Of a stretch of DNA of 64,000 nt, positions 57,825 to 64,000 are shown one piece after another. The notes under the pieces were generated by a model. That model searched no databases. It saw nothing but the letters and a program-made list of their open reading frames with translations, and had not been told where the DNA came from. The translations under genes and the position numbers were made by a program. This DNA is from Bradyrhizobium sp. WSM3983 (lineage in GTDB: Bacteria > Pseudomonadota > Alphaproteobacteria > Rhizobiales > Xanthobacteraceae), in NCBI RefSeq assembly GCF_000473045.1, contig NZ_AXAY01000002.1:186001-250000 (forward strand). Direction: 5' to 3'. Numbering within the stretch: the first letter of the stretch is position 1; every line of letters starts with the position of its first letter.

Positions 57825-59120
57825 TCAGTGGGACTGCGTGACGGGTTCGACGGACGCGGTCTGCGCACGCGACAATAGCAGGGTCAGGACCGCCGAGAGA
57901 ACGAGCAGGCCGCTGACGAAATAGAGCCCGCCAACAAAACTGCCGGTCTGGTCCTTGATCCAGCCGATCATGGCGGGACCGACGAAGCCGCCGAGATTGC
58001 CAATCGAGTTGATGGTGGCGATGCCGGCCGCGGCCGCGGGGCCGGAGAGGAATAGGGTCGGCATGCTCCAGAGCGGCGGTTTTGCCGAGGAGATGCCGAT
58101 ATTGACCAGCGCCAGCGCGACCAGCACGGCGACCACACCGGATGCGAGGCCGGCATAGGCGAGGCCCATGGCGGCGATCAGGCAGGCCCACACGACGTGC
58201 CAGGTGCGCTCACCGGTGCGGTCCGAATGCCGCGCCCACAGCACCATGGCGATGACGGCAGCCGTCGCCGGCAGCGCGTTGAGGAAGCCGACCTGGAGCG
58301 AGGACAGGCCGAACTGCTTGATGATCTGCGGCGCCCAGACGCCGAGCGTGTAGAGGCCGGCCGAGGTGCCGAAATAGATCAGCGACAGCGCCAACACGCG
58401 CGGATCGGCGAGCCCGCGCCAGATGCTGTGGCTCGCGGTTGCGGCCTTGCTGGTGGTCTCCTCGTTCATGGTCTCGACCAGCCAGCGGCGCTCGTCCTCG
58501 GCAAGCCATTTCGCCTTCTCGGGGCGGTCGGTGAGGAATGCCAGCACCACGAAGCCGAGCAGCACGGCCGGCAGCGCCTCCAGCATGAACAGCCATTGCC
58601 AGCCCTTGAAGCCGAACAGGCCGTCCATCTCCAGCAGCGCGCCGGAGACCGGCGATCCCAGCACGGTCGAGAGCGGCGCTGCCGCCATGAACAATGCGGT
58701 CACCGCGGCACGCTGGCGTGCCGGAAACCAGTAGGAGAGATAGAGGATGATGCCGGGAAAGAAGCCGGCTTCTGCGACGCCGAGCAGGAAGCGCAGGATG
58801 TAGAAGCTGGTCGCACCTTGCACGAACGCCATCGCCGCCGAGACCAGGCCCCAGGTGATCATCACCCGTGCGATCCAGATCCGGGCGCCGACCTTGTGCA
58901 GGATCATGTTGGAGGGCACTTCGAACAGGAAATAGCCCCAGAAGAAGATGCCGGCGCCAAAACCGTAGACGGTCGGCGACAGGCCGATGTCCTTGTTCAT
59001 CGTCAGCGAGGCGAAACCGATATTGACGCGGTCGATGAAGGCCACGAAGTAGAGCAGCATAATGAAGGGAACGATGCGCCAGCTGATCTTGCGCAGCACG
59101 CGCGTCTGAATCTCGCTCAC
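57825..59120 (-). CDS. MFS transporter, anion:cation symporter family (tartrate/dicarboxylate type)
   Basis: Twelve-helix uptake carrier of 431 residues. FIMLLYFVAFIDRVNIGFA is the first helix motif of the ACS family (TtuB, phthalate and glucarate carriers). The GTG at 59120 has GAGG eight bases upstream; a TTG at 59138 and a GTG at 59123 are alternatives. It is followed after 21 bases by the dehydrogenase gene, so import and oxidation of a hydroxy-dicarboxylate are likely coupled. Confidence 0.88.
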   Translation of the reverse strand: MSEIQTRVLRKISWRIVPFIMLLYFVAFIDRVNIGFASLTMNKDIGLSPTVYGFGAGIFFWGYFLFEVPSNMILHKVGARIWIARVMITWGLVSAAMAFVQGATSFYILRFLLGVAEAGFFPGIILYLSYWFPARQRAAVTALFMAAAPLSTVLGSPVSGALLEMDGLFGFKGWQWLFMLEALPAVLLGFVVLAFLTDRPEKAKWLAEDERRWLVETMNEETTSKAATASHSIWRGLADPRVLALSLIYFGTSAGLYTLGVWAPQIIKQFGLSSLQVGFLNALPATAAVIAMVLWARHSDRTGERTWHVVWACLIAAMGLAYAGLASGVVAVLVALALVNIGISSAKPPLWSMPTLFLSGPAAAAGIATINSIGNLGGFVGPAMIGWIKDQTGSFVGGLYFVSGLLVLSAVLTLLLSRAQTASVEPVTQSH

Positions 59121-59203
59121 CACTCTCGCCTCCCTCAAGTCCTGGTTTTCATTGTGGCAGCGAGCCTAGGCGGCGAGGGGACGCGAACTCAATTGGCGCT
59201 GGT

Positions 59204-59224
59204 TTATACAAAAAAATGATATAA
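59204..59224. promoter_or_regulatory. LysR-type binding box (TTATA-N11-TATAA)
   Basis: TTATA at 59204-59208 and TATAA at 59220-59224 form a perfect dyad spaced by 11 bases, the T-N11-A rule for LysR-type regulators. It lies in the divergent spacer between the transporter gene and the LysR gene, 29 bases before the regulator start. Confidence 0.65.
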
Positions 59225-59253
59225 TCCTCTTACGGCAAGACGAGGGATCCGGA

Positions 59254-60171
59254 ATGGAATTGCATCAGCTCCGATGCTTCATGGCGGCGGCCGAGCAGCT
59301 GCATTTCGGCCGCGCCGCGCAGCATCTCCAGATGCTGCCCTCCGCACTCGGGCGCCAAATCAGGCTGCTGGAGGAGGATCTGGGAACACGGCTGTTCGCG
59401 CGCACGACCCGCGCCGTCTCGCTCACCGAGGATGGCGCGACCCTGCTGCGCGATGCCCGCGCCATCCTCGCCCGGGTCGAGGCCGTCGAAAGCAGCTTAC
59501 GCAACCGCTCGCGCGCAGGCGCCGCGCGGCGGTTGCGGGTCGGCGCCATCGACAGCGCTGCAGCGGGGCTGCTGCCGCTGCTGCTGCGTGATTTCCGCGC
59601 AAAGTATCCCGAGGTCTCGGTCCAGCTTCTGGAAGACAAGACCGTCCGGCTATTGCCAAAGATCCTGACCGGCGCGCTCGATCTCGCCTTCGTCCGCCCG
59701 CCCGACCGGCCGGACAAGCGGCTGGAGCTCCGGCCGCTGCTTCAGGAGACCGCGATCGTGGCCTTTCCGCAGCGCCACGCGCTCGCCGCGCGCAAGTCGA
59801 TCACGCTGGCTGACATCGCCGACGAGCCGATGCTGGTGCCGGACCGCCGCTCGCGGCCGCACAGCCACGACCTCACCATAAAGCTGTTCGAGCAGGCCGG
59901 ATTGACGCCGCGCATCGTGCAGGTCGCCGACGAGAAGCAGACCATCATTCATCTGGTCGCAACCAAGCTCGGGGCTGCGATCGTGCCGCGCTGGACCACG
60001 CGGATGGCTGTGACGGGTGTGCGGTTCGTGCCGCTCAGGCCAAGGCAGAGCGGGCCGGTCGGCCGGCTGCCGCTGGCGGCGGTCTGGTTGCGCGGCTCGC
60101 GCGACCCGGCCCGCGATGCCATGCTGGCGGTGCTGGAGACGCGCCTGCGCAGGTATGCGCGGGAGGCGTGA
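59254..60171 (+). CDS. LysR-family transcriptional regulator
   Basis: Protein of 305 residues. The helix-turn-helix AAEQLHFGRAAQHLQMLPSA and the wing motif LEEDLGTRLFARTTRAVSLT occupy the first 65 residues. The effector domain (about 92-300) has the usual two-lobe pattern. GAGGGATCCGGA precedes the ATG. It diverges from the transporter-dehydrogenase pair and is the probable activator of that pair. Confidence 0.95.
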   Translation: MELHQLRCFMAAAEQLHFGRAAQHLQMLPSALGRQIRLLEEDLGTRLFARTTRAVSLTEDGATLLRDARAILARVEAVESSLRNRSRAGAARRLRVGAIDSAAAGLLPLLLRDFRAKYPEVSVQLLEDKTVRLLPKILTGALDLAFVRPPDRPDKRLELRPLLQETAIVAFPQRHALAARKSITLADIADEPMLVPDRRSRPHSHDLTIKLFEQAGLTPRIVQVADEKQTIIHLVATKLGAAIVPRWTTRMAVTGVRFVPLRPRQSGPVGRLPLAAVWLRGSRDPARDAMLAVLETRLRRYAREA

Positions 60172-60208
60172 GGCGCTATGACATAAACCGGGATAGAGGG
60201 TGGATGCG

Positions 60209-61032
60209 ATGACTGATCAGAAAGCGCCAAACGAGTTGCGGGTAGCCATTGCGGGGCTGGGCTCGATCGGCAGCAAGATCGCGACCGCGCTCGATCAGGG
60301 TATCGAGGGGCTGACGCTCTCGGCCGTCGCCGTGCGCGATCCTGCCAAGCATCAGGCCTTTCTCAACGGCCTGCGCCGCCCACCGAAAGTCTTGCCGATC
60401 GACCAGCTCGGCGACGCCGCCGACATCGTGGTCGAATGCGCGCCGAGCAGCCAGTTGCGCGCGATCGTCGAGCCCGCGGTGACGCGCGGCAAGTCCGCGG
60501 TCGTGGTCAGCGTTGGCGGATTGCTCGATAATTTTGATCTCGTCGATCTCGCCGCACCAATGGCGGCCGCATCCTCGTCCCGACCGGCGCGCTGATCGGG
60601 CTCGATGCGGTCAACGCCGCTGCGATCGGCACCATTCATTCGGTGAAGATGGTCACGCGCAAGCCGATCGACGGGCTGAAGGGCGCGCCATTCATCGTTC
60701 AAAACAACATCGATATCGACAATCTGCGCGAGCCGCTCAAGCTGTTCGAGGGCAGCGCGCGCGAGGCCGCAAAGGGCTTTCCAGCGAACGTCAATGTCGC
60801 CGTTGCGCTGTCGCTGGCGGGCATCGGGCCCGATCGCACCCGGATGCAGGTCTGGGCCGACCCCACGGTGCCGCGCAATGTTCATCGCATCGAGGTCGAG
60901 GCAGACTCCGCGCGCTTCTCGATGTCGATCGAGAACATCCCGTCCGAGAATCCCAAGACCGGGATAATCACCGCGCTGTCCGTGATCGCGCTGCTGCGCA
61001 AGCAGCGCGCCACGTTGTGTGTGGGGACGTGA
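60209..61032 (+). pseudogene. Aspartate dehydrogenase (NadX-like), frameshifted
   Basis: The frame starts at ATG 60209 (GAGGG at 60196-60200) with the Rossmann motif VAIAGLGSIGSKIATAL and reaches GGLLDNFDLVDLAAP, then runs out of frame. From 60559 another frame continues as NGGRILVPTGALIGLDAV and on to FIVQNNIDIDNL, NVNVAVALSLAGIGPD and the end at 61032. One missing base near 60557 explains the break. With it restored the protein would have about 274 residues, as expected for the family, which makes NAD precursors or oxidises L-aspartate. Confidence 0.85.
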
Positions 61033-61068
61033 TGAGTTGAGGCGTGATTAGCCGAGACGGCGGTGCGC

Positions 61069-61190
61069 TCCCTCTCCCGCTTGCGGGAGAGGGTTGGGGA
61101 GAGGGTGTTTCCGCAACGGGGTACTCCCCCAGAGGAGAGAGCCCTCACCCGCGCCTACGGCGCGACCTCTCCCGCAAGCGGGAGAGGTGC
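61069..61190. repeat. Palindromic repeat between convergent genes
   Basis: CTCTCCCGCTTGCGGGAGAG at 61072 and CTCTCCCGCAAGCGGGAGAG at 61167 are each self-complementary, and the outer arms can also pair with each other. The family is the same as at 12.8 and 29.7 kb. It separates the aspartate dehydrogenase and sorbosone dehydrogenase genes. Confidence 0.85.
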
Positions 61191-61224
61191 AGGTCGCTCG
61201 CGACGCCTATCTCAACTATTTCGA

Positions 61225-62529
61225 CTACGCGCCGGTAACGCGCCAGATCACGTTGCCGACGTCGTCGGCCATCAGCAGCGACTTCTTGTCGGGGCCGATC
61301 ACGACGCCAACCGGGCGGCCGTAGGATTCCTTCTCGTCCGGGGACAGGAAGCCAGAGAGGATGTCGCGACCGGGGCCGGAGGGCTTTCCGTTCTCGAACG
61401 GGATGAACACCAGCTTGTAGCCGGACAGCGTGCTGCGATTCCACGAGCCGTGCTGGCCGATCACCATGCCGTCAGGGAAGCCCGGCAGGGTGCCGGCAGG
61501 CATCCAGCACAGGCCGAGCGAAGCGGTGTGGCCACCGAGCGCGTAGTCCGGCGTGAGCGCCTTGGCGACCATCGCGGCATCCTGCGGCACGCGGTCGTCG
61601 ACCGTCTTGCCCCAGTAGCAATAGGGCCAGCCGTAGAAGCCGCCGTCGCGCACCGAGGTGAGATAATCCGGCGGCGTTTCGTCCCCCAGCCCGTCGCGCT
61701 CGTTGACGACGGTCCAGAGCACGCCCGTCGTCGGCTCCCACGCAAGGCCGACGGGATTGCGCAGGCCCGCGCCGAAAATGCGATGCGTGCCGGCGACGAG
61801 GTCGAGTTCGTAAACGGCAGCGCGGCCTTCCTCAACTTCCATGCCCATTTCGGCGATGTTGCTGAGCGAGCCGACGCCGGCATAGAGCTTCTTGCCGTCG
61901 GGGCTAGCGAGCAGGCTCCGCGTCCAGTGACCGCTTGGCTTGAATGTGGTGAGCCGCTTGCCGGGCGCGGTGATGCTGTCGGCATTGGCGACATAGGGGA
62001 AGGCCATCACGCCGTCGGTGTTGCCGACATAGAAGGTGTCGCCGACCAGCGCCATGCCGAACGGCTGGCTGAGGTTCTCCATGAAGGCGCCGCGGACTTC
62101 GGCGGCGCCGTCGCCGTCCTTGTCGCGAAGCAGCGTGATGCGGTTGGCGGACTCGCCTAGCGCCGCGGCACGCCGCATCGTTGCCTGCATGGCGTAGTGG
62201 AACACCGATCTCGGCGCTCCCGCGATTTGCGTTGCTTCCGCGATCAGCACGTCGCCATTGGGCAGCACCTCGATCCAGCGCGGATGGTCGAGGCCGGTTG
62301 CGAACGCGTTGACCTTGAGCCCCGGCGCGACCGTCGGCTTCTGCCCCTCGCTCCAGCCCCTGGCTGTCGGCATCTTCAAAGTCGGCAGCGCGCCTTGCGG
62401 CTTCGCTTCGGGAATCGCCGGCGCCTGGCCCCAGGCCGGCGCGGGCGTGGTGCCTGACAGCTTGCGCCATTGCAGCGCGATGCCGCCGACGAACGCGACG
62501 AACTGCGCAAAGATGCTGGAAAATGTCAT
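61225..62529 (-). CDS. Sorbosone dehydrogenase-family PQQ-type beta-propeller protein, exported
   Basis: Protein of 434 residues from the ATG at 62529 (AGGGGA upstream). The N-terminal segment FAQFVAFVGGIALQW is a signal or anchor. The beta-propeller has GLDHPRWIEVLPNGDVLIAE, NRITLLRDKDGDG, GLRNPVGLAWEP and GQHGSWNRS, typical of the L-sorbosone dehydrogenase/glucose dehydrogenase family that uses pyrroloquinoline quinone or acts as a lactone-binding protein. The substrate is unknown. Confidence 0.85.
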   Translation of the reverse strand: MTFSSIFAQFVAFVGGIALQWRKLSGTTPAPAWGQAPAIPEAKPQGALPTLKMPTARGWSEGQKPTVAPGLKVNAFATGLDHPRWIEVLPNGDVLIAEATQIAGAPRSVFHYAMQATMRRAAALGESANRITLLRDKDGDGAAEVRGAFMENLSQPFGMALVGDTFYVGNTDGVMAFPYVANADSITAPGKRLTTFKPSGHWTRSLLASPDGKKLYAGVGSLSNIAEMGMEVEEGRAAVYELDLVAGTHRIFGAGLRNPVGLAWEPTTGVLWTVVNERDGLGDETPPDYLTSVRDGGFYGWPYCYWGKTVDDRVPQDAAMVAKALTPDYALGGHTASLGLCWMPAGTLPGFPDGMVIGQHGSWNRSTLSGYKLVFIPFENGKPSGPGRDILSGFLSPDEKESYGRPVGVVIGPDKKSLLMADDVGNVIWRVTGA

Positions 62530-62959
62530 GAAAATCCCCTGTCGAACCTGCGGCACTGTCCAACGTCGGATCGCCCGAAGCCCCGCGCGGGCTCAGGCGT
62601 GATCGTCGACCTCTCCAGATCGACGATGGAATGCCGTCGTGCCTTTTGCGCGCGCATCCAACTGGGTAGTGGTCAAAAGGTCAACATGCGCGGGCCAGCA
62701 TCGGGCCGTTATGGCGGCCGCAAATGGCAGCACGCCGAATTTGCATGGCAAGGATGCAGGCGGCAGAGCGCACACTGCTTCTCCAACGTCGTCCTGGCGA
62801 AGGCCAGGACCCATACCGCGGAATCTATCGGTGATGAGCGATAGGAGCACCGGCCGACCAGTTGTCCCTGGGGTTATGGGTCCTGGCCTTTGCCAGGAAG
62901 ACACCAGAGGATGTGGCCGCTTGCTAGGCTCTCAATAACAGCGAAGCGCTCGCCCGCCA
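62530..62959. repeat. 430-base gene-free spacer with a palindromic repeat
   Basis: No gene is convincing. CCTGGCGAAGGCCAGGACCC at 62794 and the inverted copy ATGGGTCCTGGCCTTTGCCA at 62877 form a composite repeat, with a further palindromic stretch between them. The first 200 bases hold no repeat or motif that I can name. Confidence 0.6.
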
Positions 62960-63586
62960 TCACCGCGGCGACAGGAACGGGATGATCATCGGCACGCGGC
63001 GGCAATAGGCGCCGTAGGCGTCCTCGCCGAGCTCTTTCGACAAAAACACCTCTTCCATCCGGCCCTTCTGCCACATGCCGAGCGAGATCAGGATGGCGCC
63101 GAGGATCGCCGTCACCGTGCCGACCGCGATGCCGGTGACCAGCATGCCAAGGATCAGACCGGTGTAGATCGGATGCCGCACGATGCCGTACGGGCCGGTG
63201 TCGATGACGCGGTGGTCTTCCTTGTGGGTGATCGTGTTGGACCAGAATTGGCCGAGATGCAGCCGGCCCCACCAGGTGAACGAAATGCCGGCGAGCACGA
63301 TCAAGGCCGCGACGTAGACGGCGGTATTGCTGAACACCCAGAGCGGCTTCTCGCCGAGAATCTCCGCCGTCCACGGCGTGAACAGGATGCCGCCGACCAG
63401 GATCGGGATGCGATAGCGGCCGGACTCCAGCGTCATCACCTGCTTCTGGGTGCGGCCCTGCCAGAACGAAGCGCCGACCCAGCTGGCGAGCCAGGCGAGC
63501 CAGATCAGGGCGAGCAGCTGCGTCGGCCAGGTCGTGGTCCAGCCGCCCCAGGCGACAGAGAGAAGCTTGCTGAAATCGAAGGACAT
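62960..63586 (-). CDS. Isoprenylcysteine carboxylmethyltransferase-family membrane protein
   Basis: Membrane protein of 208 residues with about five helices. The C-terminal block DTGPYGIVRHPIYTGLILG followed by LSKELGEDAYGAYCRRV is the SAM-binding pattern of the ICMT/PEMT-like family. Bacterial members methylate unknown lipids or small molecules. It ends before the epimerase gene upstream on the same strand by 30 bases and may share its transcript. Confidence 0.87.
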   Translation of the reverse strand: MSFDFSKLLSVAWGGWTTTWPTQLLALIWLAWLASWVGASFWQGRTQKQVMTLESGRYRIPILVGGILFTPWTAEILGEKPLWVFSNTAVYVAALIVLAGISFTWWGRLHLGQFWSNTITHKEDHRVIDTGPYGIVRHPIYTGLILGMLVTGIAVGTVTAILGAILISLGMWQKGRMEEVFLSKELGEDAYGAYCRRVPMIIPFLSPR

Positions 63587-63616
63587 GCGGAAAGGTTCTT
63601 TGGGTTGGGGAGCAGA

Positions 63617-64000
63617 TCAGCTCGCGCGCGACGACAGCGCGTGATGCTCGATGGCATTGGACGCGGCCTGGCCGCCGCGGGCGAGCAGATGGGTGATGGT
63701 TTCGCGCAGCACCGGCTCGATCGCGCGCGGTGCATAGCCGAGCTCGTTACGGGCCTTGCCGATTGAAAGGTCGCTCGCGGCAAGCGCGATGCGCACGCCC
63801 TCGGCGGTGCCGTTGGGCGGACGGTGGGTGATGCGATCGGAGATCGATTCCAGCATGATGGCGGAGAGCTCGGCAATCTTGCCGGGAACGACGACCGGAT
63901 ATTGCCGCCGTCCGCTCATCGCCGACATCATCCGCAGGATCTGGCCGAGCCTGACGCAATCGCCGCCGAGGATGTAGCGCTGGCCGATGCGGCCGCGCTC
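63617..64000 (-). CDS. NAD-dependent epimerase/dehydratase family protein, 5' part outside window
   Basis: The last 127 residues of an extended SDR. The visible part starts ERGRIGQRYILGGDCVRLGQ, which resembles the hopanoid-associated sugar epimerase HpnA and dihydroflavonol-reductase-like proteins at the end of the substrate domain. The cofactor site and YxxxK motif lie outside the window, so the exact family is open. Hopanoid genes may follow beyond base 64000. Confidence 0.75.
   Translation of the reverse strand, partial: ERGRIGQRYILGGDCVRLGQILRMMSAMSGRRQYPVVVPGKIAELSAIMLESISDRITHRPPNGTAEGVRIALAASDLSIGKARNELGYAPRAIEPVLRETITHLLARGGQAASNAIEHHALSSRAS

Overview
The window is chromosomal DNA from an alphaproteobacterium, most likely Bradyrhizobium or a close relative in the Nitrobacteraceae. 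The base composition is GC-rich, codon use is uniform, the cell-division gene order is typical of the group, and the intergenic spaces carry many long palindromic repeats of the sort common in these genomes. No tRNA, rRNA, CRISPR array, phage or insertion sequence was seen. The naming rests on reading translations and motifs by eye, not on database searches.

Bases 1-25,900 hold a nearly complete division and cell wall (dcw) cluster, all on the + strand: rsmH (cut by the window edge), ftsL, ftsI, murE, murF, mraY, murD, ftsW, murG, murC, murB, ddl, ftsQ, ftsA, ftsZ, then lpxC, bamD, recN and ligA. Together they make the peptidoglycan precursor (MurB-F, MraY, MurG, Ddl), polymerise and cross-link it at the septum (FtsW, FtsI), assemble the divisome (FtsL, FtsQ, FtsA, FtsZ) and couple this to outer membrane synthesis (LpxC, BamD). 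Several junctions overlap as ATGA (ftsL-ftsI, murE-murF, ftsQ-ftsA). Others are broken by palindromic repeats (murD/ftsW, ftsW/murG, murC/murB). A similar sequence block lies upstream of both ftsQ and lpxC.

Bases 26,000-37,400 carry unrelated housekeeping and accessory genes: a Bcr/CflA-type efflux pump, an aminopeptidase P, prmA, a lone Flp-type pilin, a PYROXD2-like oxidoreductase, a membrane protein fused to a spermidine-synthase-like domain, a glycerophosphodiesterase and an alpha/beta hydrolase. A degenerate tandem array with a period of about 11-12 bp lies beside the oxidoreductase gene.

Bases 37,766-43,125 are the most interesting part. A fatty acyl desaturase, an MBOAT acyltransferase and an SGNH-like membrane protein on the + strand converge on a fatty-acyl-AMP ligase and an acyl carrier protein on the - strand. 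These parts match the logic of the Dlt system (adenylating enzyme, carrier, MBOAT, SGNH partner), but with a fatty acid in place of D-alanine. I propose it as an envelope acylation module.

Bases 43,400-56,700 are accessory. They include a frameshifted M28-like protein, an L,D-transpeptidase, an ABC exporter, two paralogous exported alpha/beta-hydrolase-like proteins (one with a LysM domain), several one-domain regulators (CGNR, MarR, TetR), a 5'-truncated SDR gene, the remnant of a glutathione S-transferase gene, and lipoproteins. Bases 56,700-64,000 hold a tartrate/malate-type dehydrogenase with its transporter and divergent LysR regulator, a frameshifted aspartate dehydrogenase, a sorbosone-dehydrogenase-like protein, an isoprenylcysteine methyltransferase-like protein and the end of a sugar-nucleotide epimerase gene.
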